Positions 42,832 through 54,251 of a stretch of DNA of 64,000 bases are shown in pieces. Position 1 is the stretch's first letter, and every line of letters begins with the position of its first letter. Location of the stretch: positions 10,713,871-10,777,870 of the forward strand of contig OW804096.1 of NCBI GenBank assembly GCA_942159475.1, given 5' to 3'. The notes beneath the pieces were generated by a model that was not told the origin of the DNA, made no database searches, and was given only the letters and a program-made list of their open reading frames with translations. The position numbers were made by a program, and so were the translations under genes. The stretch comes from Sthenelais limicola. Its lineage: Eukaryota; Annelida; Polychaeta; Phyllodocida; Sigalionidae.

Positions 42832-43517
42832 GTGAGTGAGTGAGATTGGTTGCTTTACGCCCTTATCAACACATTTAATATGGTTATATCAAGGGCGGGG
42901 GAGCTGAGAGGGAGTGAGTGAGTGAGATTGGTTGCTTTACGCCCTTATCAACACATTTAATATGGTTATATCAAGGGCGGGAGAGCTGAGAGGGAGTGAG
43001 TGAATGAGATTGGTTGCTTTACGCCCTTATCAACACATCTAATATGGTTATATCAAGGGCGGGAGAGCTGAGAGGGAGTGAGTGAATGAGATTGGTTGCT
43101 TTACGCCCTTATCAACACATTTAATATGGTTATATCAAGGGCGGGAGAGCTGAGAGGGAGTGAGTGAATGAGATTGGTTGCTTTACGCCCTTATCAACAC
43201 ATTTAATATGGTTATATCAAGGGCGGGAGAGCTGAGAGGGAGTGAGTGAATGAGATTGGTTGCTTTACGCCCTTATCAACACATTTAATATGGTTATATC
43301 AAGGGCGGGAGAGCTGCGAGGAAGTGAGTGAGATTGGTTGCTTTACGCCCTTATCAACACATTTAATATGGTTATATCAAGGGTGGGAGAGCTGAGAGGG
43401 AGTGAGTGAATGAGATTGGTTGCTTTACGCCCTTATCAACACATTTAATATGGTTATATCAAGGGCGGGAGAGCTGAGAGGGAGTGGGTGAGTGAGATTG
43501 GTTGCTTTACGCCCTTA
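42832..43517 (-). repeat. Composite C module 2 satellite array
   Basis: Nine head-to-tail units of about 83 bp (GAGTGAGATTGGTTGCTTTA, CGCCCTTATCAACACATTTA, ATATGGTTATATCAAGGGCG), one of them about 76 bp. Units are almost identical, so the expansion is recent. The array runs straight into an assembly gap, so its real length is unknown. Confidence 0.95.
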
Positions 43518-43717
43518 NNNNNNNNNNNNNNNNNNNNNNNNNNNNNNNNNNNNNNNNNNNNNNNNNNNNNNNNNNNNNNNNNNNNNNNNNNNNNNNNNNN
43601 NNNNNNNNNNNNNNNNNNNNNNNNNNNNNNNNNNNNNNNNNNNNNNNNNNNNNNNNNNNNNNNNNNNNNNNNNNNNNNNNNNNNNNNNNNNNNNNNNNNN
43701 NNNNNNNNNNNNNNNNN
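43518..43717. other. Assembly gap, 200 N
   Basis: Exactly 200 unknown bases, probably a placeholder. The frames reported across it are meaningless. Confidence 1.
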
Positions 43718-44448
43718 CCACTTTAAATAAGACTCTGTTGTAGGTATAGTAGCAATGTCTGAGTTTCTCACCCCAACCATCAGCTTCTCCCTATGAAGCA
43801 ACACAGCCAACGGAATGTAAAATAATTGACTTACAGCACCAAGTTGAGGGACCTGACCTCAGGGCTACTTTATTCACTGTAAAATGGCTCCCTATGGCCA
43901 CTAACCTGATGCCCTGGTCAAATTCAGTGAAGTAATAAAGCACATCAGCTTTGCAATAAACCTAATGTTATAGTATATGCTCACTTATCTCACCACCGAG
44001 GCAATATTGGTCGAATGCAGTGGTAAAATAGGCCAGTTATATAAGGCACATATCCACTGAGACGATTAACTGAATAGGGAGGAGTTGGAGGAGAAACAGC
44101 AGGATGACTGGCCTGTAGAGATGCACTAAACACTCTAGGACCAAACCCTCAGGTCAGAATGGTATGTCAGTCTACTTTGCTAATCAGTTTCCTGGCCTAG
44201 GACTCGGTGTTTTAATGGTAACATAATGTTGATGTCTTAATGGAATTATAATGGCAATTTGCGGTTTGTGGCGAGAGGTTTTTCTTCATTTGAAGGGACT
44301 GTCTCAACTGGCTTGGCCTAGACTGTAAAGATGACTGTGGGTTTTCAACCAAGTGCCTCCAGACACAATTGGTTGGGTCCGATCATCAGACCTATTTCCC
44401 ACCCAGGACCTTATGAGAAAATCGGCTCAGTGGACACAGGGTCTTAGC
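43718..44448. other. No feature recognised
   Basis: Sequence with GGCC-richer patches but no exon or repeat end I can support. Confidence 0.4.
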
Positions 44449-44492
44449 TTAAGGGTGGTCTCCATTGGCTGTGGTAAGCTCTGCAGTAAGCC

Positions 44493-44620
44493 TTGTGATG
44501 GTTTGTGCTAGTTCTGTAGGTGGAGAGGAATGACGAGGTCCTGCCTACATGGCCAGTGAACCATGTAGGCAGAACCTCCTCATTCCTCTCCACCTACAGA
44601 ACCAGTACAAACCATCACAA
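44493..44620. repeat. 128-bp hairpin, 60-bp arms
   Basis: The left arm 44,493-44,552 (TTGTGATGG to TGCCTACATGG) is the inverse of 44,561-44,620 with only four mismatches. The loop is CCAGTGAA. It sits in the left subterminal region of the TTA-flanked element. The stability is far above what transposon ends usually show, so it may be a separate foldback insertion or a hairpin RNA precursor. Confidence 0.9.
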
Positions 44621-44624
44621 CAGG

Positions 44625-44900
44625 CGCGGCGGAACCGGGGGGGCAAGGGGGGCGCTTGCCCCCCCAATAATTATATTGGGGGGGCATGGCCCCCCCAATA
44701 ATTTGGTTGAAATGTGAACAAATTATTCGCCAAAGAATGTCACTCACAGACGCTTATGCAACGTGCACAGTAGTAAGACTAATGAAATAATAAGTTCAGA
44801 AAATTCAGACATCATTCATGTAAAAACTAAGAGAATCAGTAAAAAATTGTTGTTCTTGCTGATTCAGAACTTCATTTCTGTAGGCCTATATCAATCTTCT
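44625..44900 (+). repeat. G/C-run repeat, copy 1
   Basis: GGCGGAACCGGGGGGGCAAG, CTTGCCCCCCCAATAATTAT, then GTAAAAACTAAGAGAATCAG. The same series recurs at 45,463-45,800, about 840 bp downstream. The frames through it are artefacts. Confidence 0.8.
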
Positions 44901-45055
44901 TTCTCAATGCCTATCTATCCCTGCATCCCTCCCTCTCCCTCTCACCCTCCTCCCTCTACCTTGATATATCTTTCTCTCCTCTCACTGTCTATTTCCCTCT
45001 CTATCAATATTCTTCTCACCTTACTACCTTACTAAAATATCAAAGATATGGGAAA

Positions 45056-45100
45056 TAAAAAGTATAATATTGTAACTCATTTCCTTGTAACACATCACAT
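45056..45100 (-). mobile_element. MITE-B end fragment
   Basis: TAACTCATTTCCTTGTAACA then CATCACATGC is a MITE-B terminus. A second MITE-B end lies at 45,380, so a broken MITE-B may flank the intervening sequence. Confidence 0.6.
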
Positions 45101-45379
45101 GCATAGTATCAAAGGTATGCAAGGAATTGGATTAGAAACATTTTAACTAGTGTGACCAAACTGTCCTCTCAAAAGGGGAAAGGCGAGACGGGAGAGTTGA
45201 GAGAAGAGAGGAGAGAGATGAGGGAGAAGAGTTTAAGAGATGAGAGATGAATGAGGGACAAGGGCATGATATTTTTTTAAAAACAAGTTTTTATTTTGAG
45301 ATATTTCACAATAGTGATATATTTCAATCCCCGCTATATTCTGGTTTGCTGCTGTAAATACTCTGAATAAATACATTGT

Positions 45380-45452
45380 GATGTGTTTCAGGAAAATGAG
45401 TCACAAGTCACAAAATTGATATTTTCCAAAAGGATTTATTTACAATTGAGAT
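45380..45452 (-). mobile_element. MITE-B end fragment
   Basis: TGATGTGTTTCAGGAAAATG, AGTCACAAGTCACAAAATTG and the start of the interior. It breaks off into the second G/C-run repeat. Confidence 0.7.
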
Positions 45453-45462
45453 CTCTTTGGTG

Positions 45463-45800
45463 CAGGTGCGGCATAACCAGGGGGAGGGGGGCAAGGGGGG
45501 CAAAAGGGGGGGCAAGGGGGGCAAGGGGAGCACTTGCCCCCCATAATTATATTGAGGGGGGGGGGCCTGGCCCCCCCCCCCCCCCAATAATTTTGTTGTA
45601 ATGTGAACATTTTATTTGACAAAAAAAATAACTCACAGCATACAGTGGTAAGACTAATCATAAATCATGAATATTAAAAGCAGAAAGTTTACACATCATT
45701 TATGTAAAAACTAAGAGAATCAGTAAAAAAAAGTATTGTCCTTGATGACTCTGGCTGAACTTCATTTCTGTATAGCGATATTCTTTCTCATTGCCCCTCC
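45463..45800 (+). repeat. G/C-run repeat, copy 2
   Basis: GGGGGGCAAGGGG runs, TTGCCCCCCATAATTATATT, then CATTTATGTAAAAACTAAG, matching copy 1 in order. Either a tandem duplication inside the TTA-flanked element or two separate insertions. Confidence 0.8.
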
Positions 45801-46010
45801 CTCTCCCTCTCATTCCCTCTCGCCCTCCTCCCTTTCCTATATCTTCCTCTCACTGTCTATTGTATGAACCCCCCCCCCCACACACCTTTAAAGTCTTGTG
45901 CGAGATTCCTTGGTTCCTCCTTGCTGCCCCCCCCCCCCCCCCCTCAGAGTCTGCACAAAAAAGGTGCCGCCCTGAAAATTCTCCCCTGCCCCCTCCCCCA
46001 CCGTATTCAT
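45801..46010. repeat. CCT/poly-C low-complexity tract
   Basis: CCTCTCCCTCTC and poly-C runs; overlapping Pro-rich frames are artefacts. Confidence 0.8.
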
Positions 46011-46163
46011 CACCAAATTCATATCCTACATCTTAGTGATCTATATAATATATCTTTTTAAATGTTTGAAAAATGCACAAATGAAGATGATAGATGGTAG
46101 GCTAGTCACCAGATTTGGTTTATAGTATTCTTAAATTGTACCTAAAAGCATCTCACCAAAAAT

Positions 46164-46412
46164 ACATGTGGGTCAGATTTTCAGAAAAATGTACAATTGG
46201 CAGATCTACATAATATTTAGTAAATTCTGCTAATTTAAGACTGAAAAATGGTCAAAACTAGTTATATCTGAATATATTTGGTATTGAGTTGATTTAAAGG
46301 ATGTGTTTGGTGGTGTTAAACTGAATTTTGAACATCATTATTGTCTTAAATTTGTGTTATTTGAAAGGATTTTTAAAGACAAATTGTACATTGTCTGAAA
46401 ATCTGAGCCATG
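46164..46412 (-). mobile_element. MITE-A copy 14
   Basis: Both termini are present (CATGTGGGTCAGATTTTCAG and CTGAAAATCTGAGCCATG) with many internal changes. It is nested in the TTA-flanked element. Confidence 0.8.
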
Positions 46413-46675
46413 TAAGAAAAAATTTGTAAAACTATAAAAAACAACATTTTAGATCCCAATGAGAATAGATTCAACACCCAAAAAAATGCCTAAAATGAGT
46501 TCAAGTCTAAGGGATAAGCTGGGTTATAGCGTACCACATTAAAATTCTAAGAAGTATTCAAAAGTATGGTAGTATGCCATGCTGATGCTGATGAAAGTTG
46601 AAAGTATTGGGTTTGTGTGAAATATTTCGATTCTATTATAGTATTGGAGGGTAATGCAAATTCATCCTCTATGCC

Positions 46676-46745
46676 ACCCCCCCCACCCCCCCACCCCCCC
46701 CACCCCAAAAAAGTTTGCCCCCCCAATATTTTATCTGTTCCGCCG
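46676..46745. repeat. Poly-C tract with CCGCC end
   Basis: CCACCCCCCC runs followed by GTTTGCCCCCCCAATATTTT and TTCCGCCGCCCC, the inverse vocabulary of the G/C-run repeats at 44.6 and 45.5 kb. Confidence 0.7.
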
Positions 46746-46812
46746 CCCCTGCACAAGGCTTACCGCAGAGCTTACCGCAGAGCTTACCGCAGCCAGTGGA
46801 GACCACCCTTTA

Positions 46813-47547
46813 GTTGTTTAGCTGTTGCCTATTTCAGGACTGTGACCATGAGGAGGTAAGTACCTCATATTTTGGCTAGTGCAGCACATTCTGTTCATAT
46901 AATCTGCCTCACACATTCCAGATGCATGGGAGATTTGAACAATCCATCGATATCCAGAGGTACTAATTCGTAGGGATCCAATACCTTATTTCACCTCTGA
47001 AATGGAGTGTCCATAGACTTTGTATAGACTCGCTATATGCAAGTGACCAGGAAGAAATATTTTTCATTCGTCCCTAGGGAAGAAACAGATGACCCAGTTC
47101 ATCCTTATGCGTTTTTATTGGTTAGCGGGAAAGTAGGCCAGCTTTGTCATAGAGACACGCCTTACTATGATGTTAGGTCATCTGCTAAGCATTGAAAGTG
47201 CGGGGGCCATCGTCACTGTTACGATGGCCGTCATAAATTCAAGCGTTAATGGAACCATGCCACGCCCTTGCCGTATTTCTCTCGCAGCAAGTTACTGTAA
47301 TTAAAAGCAATCTAATATGTTTCAAATCATTTGGAAGAGGTCAAATAAATTTCGAACTAACCTTAGTGCATGTCTGTGTCATCGTTCTCCATCTCATTTC
47401 CGGTTATTAGATGATACATTTACTTTATTTTTAAGAAACATTATTTTAGGAATTGTATTAAAAGTATTGCCTTTAAATTAATGGCTATGAGTTGATAAAT
47501 TTCATTTCTACACATATATTGATATGTATCAAAAATAATAAATAATC
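46813..47547. other. No gene; one small hairpin
   Basis: GCCATCGTCACTGTTACGAT at 47,207 forms a short hairpin (GCCATCGT with ACGATGGC). Nothing else recognised. Confidence 0.35.
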
Positions 47548-47895
47548 AAGGTGCGCTAGTCTATCCATGACAGAAAGCAAAAGAGCAAAAAGAACAAATC
47601 CGATCAGTGTCATGGGATCCGATCACTGTCATGGGATTTGTGCAATGTGCAATAGCAGCAGATGACACAGGTCATGGGTAATAGGGGAGTCGTCATAGTA
47701 AAAAGACTCCTTGTAATGGGTGAAAAAATCTCTGTAATGAAGAAATAGTCGGTGCCATGAATCTATTTGTTTTGTAATAGGAAAAGGTGTCTTAGTAATA
47801 TATTTTGGCTATGCGTAATATGTGAAAAAAAAGAGGAAAAGTCTGCGATATTACATGTATCATACATATGACGACTCTAGGACGCAACACACCCC
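47548..47895 (+). repeat. Dispersed repeat G, copy 2
   Basis: Matches 17,555-17,905 over its length. It contains a private duplication of GATC.GTGTCATGGGAT at 47,604-47,640. Confidence 0.75.
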
Positions 47896-47930
47896 GAATA
47901 TTTATAAGCCTGGTCTATCACCATTTGAAA

Positions 47931-48045
47931 TTGAGTGAGTGAGATTGGTTGCTTTACGCCCTTATCAACACATTTAAGATGGTTATATCAATTAAGGGCG
48001 GGAGAGCTGAGAGAAAGGCAGTTAATGATCATACCAAGGACATTT
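47931..48045 (-). repeat. Composite C, single module 2
   Basis: GTGAGATTGGTTGCTTTACG and ATCAATTAAGGGCGGGAGAG, then the start of module 1 (AATGATCATACCAAGGA). A 4-bp ATTA insertion makes it distinct from the array units. Confidence 0.8.
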
Positions 48046-48049
48046 GAAA

Positions 48050-48915
48050 TTGATATCAGCCCGGGAATACGGTATATACGACATATTGATCAATATCAAC
48101 CACTGAGGGCAGATGGAAAACATCCTCGCTATTGCATCATGGGATTGCACGCTACTCTCCATTGCCCATTATCTTCATTGACCATTTTATCTATGTAATT
48201 TCCCTAAAGGAAGTCCTTTTTATTCCTTTTCCCGTCTCGGCATTTTGATGGTAAAATGCCATCGCATCCCCATTGTCCTAGCCGCTTCCTCCATTCAAGA
48301 TTCATCACAGATTCCTCAGCCAAACCGAGGCTCACTTCTTGTTTTTGGCAATAGGTTTTACGACATTGGTTTTGCGACATTAAGTGTTACGATTGCAAAG
48401 TAATCCATAGGGAAGATGAAATAGCGATGGCGCGGCGGAAAATGATACTGTTTTGTTTTCCCTTTGTCACTGATAATGGAAGAAAACTTTCTTTTAAATA
48501 ATCCTGCCAAAGTAAATCAAGACCTCATCTGTGAGAGAAAATCGAAATTCTGCCTCCCTTAGTACAGGCTCTGCGTCCTTGGATTCACTCCGAGTCTTGC
48601 TTTTCAATACTTTTGGTTTTTCCACTTTGTATTTTTACTTTGAGCAACTATGGAAATGACTCCACATGGATTTCATAAGGGAATTGGTTGAGACTGCTGA
48701 GTGAACTTAATGCCATATATATGCAGAGTTCCTGACTCAGCTGTTTTCCTTATTCATTTGAATAATTAATATAGTTGTTTATGTGTATGAACAGCTGATC
48801 CTGATAATTTCACAATAACATTCAACATAACCAAACAAATGTATTGAATCAATGTTAGTACAATATATACTCAGATATATGATACTTCCTTAGGTTGGAT
48901 GTATTCTACAGCTTA
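48050..48915. other. No feature recognised
   Basis: No exon or repeat terminus that I can support. Confidence 0.4.
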
Positions 48916-48920
48916 TATAA

Positions 48921-49036
48921 TTAAGGGCGTAGTCCAAACAACCGATTCTCATGCGATTCTCACAGAATGTAGTGGGAAAGAGTCCTCTGCAGTGCAAAAT
49001 CGCATGAGAACCGGATTAGTGGACATGGGCCCTAAA
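48921..49036. mobile_element. Repeat H: 116-bp small TIR element
   Basis: TTAAGGGCGTAGTCCAAACA, GATTCTCATGCGATTCTCAC on the left and CGCATGAGAACCGGATTAGT, GGACATGGGCCCTAA on the right are imperfect inverted repeats. A second copy lies about 400 bp downstream. Confidence 0.65.
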
Positions 49037-49159
49037 TAATAAGTTGGGTATATCCCAGGGTATGTAACTCAACAGAGTATGTCTAGCAAGAAGTCCTTTT
49101 ATTTATAGAATAAACAAGTGAGGTGCTCCCTGAAGCTCAATAGATGACTCACATGACAT

Positions 49160-49404
49160 ACATGGGTCAGATTTTCAGAAAATGTACAATTCAACTTCGC
49201 TAGTCCTCTGAAATAACCCAAATTTCAGACGAAAATAAAGTTCAAAATACAGTTCAACCTAACCAAACAGATTGCTAGAATCAATGCAATGCAGAATATA
49301 CTCGAATTTACCTAGTATTGACCAAATTGCAGCCTGATTTAGCAGAACTTACTAAATGTGTACAGCTGGCAATTGTACATTTTCTGAAAATCTGACCCAC
49401 ATAG
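49160..49404 (+). mobile_element. MITE-A copy 15, subfamily I
   Basis: Both termini intact. It lies between the two repeat H copies. Confidence 0.9.
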
Positions 49405-49422
49405 TACTTATCATATTCAGCC

Positions 49423-49534
49423 TAAGACCCTTGTCCACTAAGGCGATTCTCATGCGATTCTCGCGAGATAGTGGGAAAAGATCCTCTATGGCGCAAAATC
49501 GGATGACAATCGGCTTAGTGGACAGGGGCTTTAA
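49423..49534. mobile_element. Repeat H, second copy
   Basis: CCCTTGTCCACTAAGGCGAT on the left, inverse CGGCTTAGTGGACAGGGGCT on the right, with GATTCTCATGCGATTCTCGC between. Shares the layout of the 48,921 copy. Confidence 0.7.
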
Positions 49535-49914
49535 TGTTGCAGAAATAACAAAATGTGCGGATTTTTTTACACCCGGAGCGATGCATGTTTCAATCCAAAT
49601 CCCTAATTATACTCATCTGTTCCTAACAGATATTTTTTTCTAATTATAGAAAGCATACAGACCTCGGCTTGTATTGGAAACAAACCTAATCTACTTTGAA
49701 TTTATTCCCTAAATTATTCATTGGAAGAGAAATGTAGCAAGACCAAAGCAAAGGAATGGAAATGAAACGATAATTATTACTATATTTACATTATATTGTC
49801 TGTATTCTGCCGTGCCCTTTACTGATTTCTGGCATAATGAAATCACTCAAACAACCGAGGTTGGTTAGAATTAGGCAGCAAGGGCCATTATGGTAGAGAT
49901 TGTAATGAGTTTTA

Positions 49915-50035
49915 TATGGATGAAGCCACCAGAAAATGTAACCAATCCTCGTACTTATCCCAAGTTTAAGACAGAAGTCAGGGTCAGTTTGACATACTTC
50001 CGAGTAAAACTGCGTAATCCTTGCGTTTTGCAAAC
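49915..50035 (+). mobile_element. MITE-A, strongly diverged fragment
   Basis: GAAGCCACCAGAAAATGTA, ACCAATCCTC, CCCAAGTTTAAGACAGAA and TCAGTTTGACATAC follow the order of MITE-A with many changes and a missing right end. The 61-codon frame here is coincidental. Confidence 0.5.
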
Positions 50036-50291
50036 AAAACATGCCTTAATATCATATAAGCTCATTGTTACCTGACGATGCACCACTTCAACAGATTTGA
50101 TTTAAAGCTCATTTAATTCAGAATGCAGTTATAAATGACAAATTGGCAATTTCAATTGTAGCTCATCTTTATAATTCAGACTGAATTAGTGTTCCTCCGA
50201 AGGCAAAGGTTGTCATAGATTAGTTCAAACATGTACATTATTAAGGGTAACTACATGTTCATGTTTTCTCTTTATCAGAAATCCTCATGAC

Positions 50292-50592
50292 GCATGAGGG
50301 TCAGATTTTCAGAAAATGTACAATTGGCAGCTCTACATATTTAATAATTTCTGCTAAATTCTGCTAAAAAAAAGATACATTTTGGGTATATCTGAGTATA
50401 TTTGGTATCGCATTGATTTAAAGTATTTGTTCTATTATGTTAAACTGCATTTTGAAGCTGATTTCTTTCTCAAATGTGGAGTATTTGAGAGGATTGGTGA
50501 AGGTGAATTATACATTTTCTGAAAATCTGTAGTCAGAGTATTTGAGAGGATTGGTGAAGGTGAATTATACATTTTCTGAAAATCTGCAGTCA
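50292..50592 (-). mobile_element. MITE-A copy 16, subfamily II, end duplicated
   Basis: Left terminus GAGGGTCAGATTTTCAG. The last 57 bp of the element (AGTATTTGAGAGGATTGGTG to TTCTGAAAATCTG) are present twice in tandem, at 50,480 and 50,537. Confidence 0.85.
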
Positions 50593-50920
50593 GAGCACAT
50601 GATAAGAAGTGAATATTAACAATACGTCAGTCTCTTTTCCTCATCTCCCCAGTGGAATAATGAATGATTTGATGGTATCCACAGCTGCTGCCTCTCTGAT
50701 GGCAAAAACAACAATAATCTAGTGCACAAACAGATCCTGACAAACAAGGCATGAATTAGAACCCTAAACGCCTGAGATAACACTTCAGGAACGCTTTGTT
50801 TATTCATCTTTGTGATTCTCATATTAGCTGGGATCGTTTCCTGATGATGATCAACTATAATCCTTATATTAGGGTGCAGGTTTAAAATGGCGCAGTTGTA
50901 GCAAGTCATTCAATATCTAG

Positions 50921-51161
50921 TAAGGTCAGGTTTTCAGGAAATGTACAATTCACTGTCACCAGTCCTCTCGAATAACCCACATTTAAGAGAAAAATCAGGT
51001 TCAAAATTCAGTTCAACATAACCAGACAGATTTATTGAGTGAATACAATACAGAATACACTTAGATATACTCAGTATTTATCATTTTCCACTCTAATTTA
51101 GCAGAACTTGAGAGATGTGTAGAACTTTAAATTGTGCATTTTCTGAAAACCCAGTAAGGGA
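50921..51161 (+). mobile_element. MITE-A copy 17, subfamily III
   Basis: Subfamily III interior (AATACAATACAGAATACA, CACTCTAATTTAGCAGAA). AGTAAGG occurs just at both ends, which may be a target duplication that overlaps the degraded termini. Confidence 0.75.
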
Positions 51162-51164
51162 TTA

Positions 51165-52418
51165 ACATGAACCGCTGAACGCTATCATGCTAGGGATTCA
51201 TGAAATAAATCTTTGCACATAATACATTTGATACACCATTCTTTAACATTCATTTCAGCAAGTAGAATTTGCTGTTAAACTTGTGTCCTAAAGAATTACT
51301 TCATTTTATTCTAAAGATGGAAATTCGGTGTAGGTGGCCATAACCTTAATGAATTCCTCCCCAACATCTACTTAAGGCAATGGCTGCGTTGATGATCTAA
51401 TTCTCCAGATAATATTGGTGGAAAACTAAATATTATAAATATTTACAAATAGTTGGATGAATGTCTTTTAGAAATATACAGAGAACCATTCTACATACAC
51501 CATGTTCCCACAGACTCTGAGAACATGCGGTAGAAAATAACCCTCTACGTGTATATTATATGCATGTTTCAAATAGTGATTTTATCTCAGTGATTTTCTC
51601 TCCTCAGCCTAATCTGTAAATGTCTCTTAATTTAAGAAGACACTGATAAGAGTTCCAAAGCAAGCCTGGATAGCTTTTAAATCTTCCAAATTGTTCCATT
51701 AACTCTTTAAAAGAAGTTCGGAATGAGGTAAAAAAAACCCATAAGATATCGTGTTTATCCTGCATAATTGCAGTGATTCATTTATGAGCCAAACTCATTG
51801 ATTTATTAGTGTCCAATATTATATTTTAACTACAGTTATCCAAACGTTAAAGACAGGAGAAAGGGTATAATATATAACATTAAATGTCAAACTGCCACTT
51901 TGGTGTAGGATGTGCCACACTATGGGAATCTGTCTGCTTTTCTTCCATCAATTAACTACATCCTGAGGGGCCTTTCAGAGCCTCGGTCTCACTCCAATTA
52001 TCCATAACGAGTCTCTACCAGGGTCCCAGCTGCGTCTATAGATAGACACCAGGACAAATTGGTGTTTGAAACTGTCACTTTCGATTGTTGCTTTTCTAGG
52101 CTTCACATATATGTGGAACTATTCTAAAAGGATCAGTTGAATCCAAATTTGGTTTTTGAAATATGAATCGGAGAGGAATACGAAGGTGAACCTTCAATGT
52201 CTTACTGAATGTCAAAATATATTACTATAATTACAAATCTCCTTTGTCAGCTCAGGGGTTGGAAAAAGACCGCCGCAATGGTGGGCCAATGGTCTGTTTT
52301 ATGAAATGAACTGAATCTGAAAATGATTTATGTAGCTCTCAACCAGAATAAAAACGAATTACAAAAAGAAAATTGTTCTTATGGAAGGGTACATTTTCTA
52401 AGAACTATCTGATTTAAT
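51165..52418. other. No feature recognised
   Basis: AT-rich, no convincing exon or transposon end. Confidence 0.4.
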
Positions 52419-52419
52419 C

Positions 52420-52675
52420 CATGTTATACATGTTTCAATAACACATGTGTCCATCTTTCCCGTCATGAATTTGGTTTTCATAACTCGTTTATTCAAGCTC
52501 TGATATTGAACATTTTTATCCAAAATTGCCAGAATATTTTCACTAATTTAGTGAATACATTCTTGCAATTTTCGATAAATATGCTGCCAAATATTTGTAT
52601 GTCAGATTTGAACTAAATCTGTCCCAGGATGCACTGTGACAGACATGCGCAGTGAGACATACAACTCTCCTATCA
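52420..52675 (-). mobile_element. Family D, partial copy
   Basis: Contains CCCGTCATGAATTTGGTTTT, TTTTCGATAAATATGCTGCC and the terminus CATGCGCAGTGAGACATACA then ACTCTCCTATC. The opposite terminus is missing. Confidence 0.75.
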
Positions 52676-52801
52676 AGTCGGGTCATAATTGTTATTTTGA
52701 AGTGGCTTTGCCTCAAGAATGTGAGGGGAACGTTGCCTTCCCCCACGGAATGAAAGAACTGTCTATGCTATGCATGACCGTTACTAGAAATGGTAATTTT
52801 G

Positions 52802-53046
52802 TATATGGGTCAGATTTTCAGAAAATGTACAATAGGCAGCTGTATACATTTAGTAAATTCTGCTAAATTAGGCTGCAATTTGGTCAATACAAGGTAAATT
52901 CGAGTATATTCCGTACTGCATTGATTCTAGCAATCTGTTTGGTTAAGTTGAACTGTATTTTGAACTTTATTTTCGTCTGAAATTTGGGTTATTTGAGAAG
53001 ATTGGCGAAGTTGAATTGTACATTGTCTGAAAACCTGTCCCATATT
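52802..53046 (-). mobile_element. MITE-A copy 18, subfamily I
   Basis: Termini TATATGGGTCAGATTTTCAG and CTGAAAACCTGTCCCATAT. Confidence 0.9.
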
Positions 53047-53049
53047 GGT

Positions 53050-54250
53050 CTCAGCTACAATTCCACTTCGGTTGTTATTGTATGCACACCAACTGGCCAT
53101 AAAAACAATTGAGATAAGTTAGCACATGTCCAGAACTTTCCGAATTTATTCCGAAAATATTCTAAAACTTTTGGCGGCACACAGAGTAGTACTTCTGCCA
53201 CAGTGACAGCAATAACTGGTAAGCGTTGGCAGCAGTCTGTTCGCATATAAACGATATGGTGAACATAAATAATAATCCACGCAGAACATCAATTGTTTCC
53301 ACTAGTCTTTGTCTCACGTACACCCTTCATAAATCAACAGTTACAGCCATTGGCAAGGTTCCTTATTCGGTTTATGCGTACATTTAAGAGTTTTTGCCTG
53401 ATTGTTACCCACCTGAGCAAACGTGGCTATTTTCTTGCATTCACAATGGGGCATGAATACAAATCTCTTAAAGACAGACTCTCACAATGTATGTAGTGAG
53501 GAATTGTAGTTAGGAGCGACAAATAGAGATCAAACACAAAGAAATGCAAGAATAAACATCACCAAGGAAGTTTTAAGTTGAAAATGTAGTTCAGAATCAA
53601 TTGATTCAAAAGAAAGAGACCATTGATATCGTCCACAATGTGCCATTGCATCTCCATTAATGTCATTCATTACATAATCACATCTTGGCATATGGGAGTC
53701 AATACAAATGTCCCTTTTGCTATTTCCCTGAGGTGAATACGAATTTCTCTATTAAAGTTGCACTCCCAACAATTTACGTCGGTCAAAAACTACTTTTTGT
53801 CCCGTTTTTCCTACCAATCTAAAGAACAATTCAACCAGAAACAAAAGTTAGGAGGAAGAGATCAAGATATATAAATCATGCCTTAAAACCTCATTGAAAC
53901 CATTACACACTTTACATGTTGAGGGAAGGTAAGATATATATCAGGAGATAGAAATGAAGTTTGTACACAGAAACGTGTCGTGTCTTTAATCAATGCAGGT
54001 TTTTATTAAACCAAGCAGTAGTAGTGGTACAATAATATAAAAGAGTATTTATTTCTAATTGTCTTGTGCGTTATTTTCTTGTTATATCACTCATGCGTGG
54101 GCCGAGGTATTCTTTAGTTTTACTTTTAACTGTTGGTTGCTTAATGAGGAATTAGACTAACAAAGAGGGGCTTTGTACTGCCGCGAGGAACTTTGTCCAA
54201 TAACTTTTCAATAACGCCTCGTTTCCTTGTCTTGATGCATTGTAATGTTT
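53050..54250. other. No feature recognised
   Basis: No transposon terminus. Frames of 63-67 codons show no protein-like pattern or splice support. Confidence 0.4.
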
Positions 54251-54251
54251 G

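Larger units (their letters stand above)
44452..46809. mobile_element. 2.36-kb TIR element flanked by TTA
   Basis: The left end AGGGTGGTCTCCATTGGCTG then TGGTAAGCTCTGCAGTAAGC pairs with the right end, where GCTTACCGCAGAGCTTACCG precedes CCAGTGGAGACCACCCT. TTA directly abuts both ends (44,449-44,451 and 46,810-46,812). Three-base TTA/TAA duplications are typical of PIF/Harbinger elements. The right end carries an extra copy of the GCTTACCGCAGA subunit. The interior holds a 60-bp-arm hairpin, two copies of a G/C-run repeat, two MITE-B fragments and a MITE-A. No transposase frame is visible. Confidence 0.7.

Noticed and set aside
42832..43517. CRISPR-like array of regular repeats
   Set aside because: There is no variable spacer; the whole 83-bp unit is repeated, and the context is eukaryotic.
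43454..43810. Frames across the N tract
   Set aside because: They consist of undefined residues in an assembly gap.
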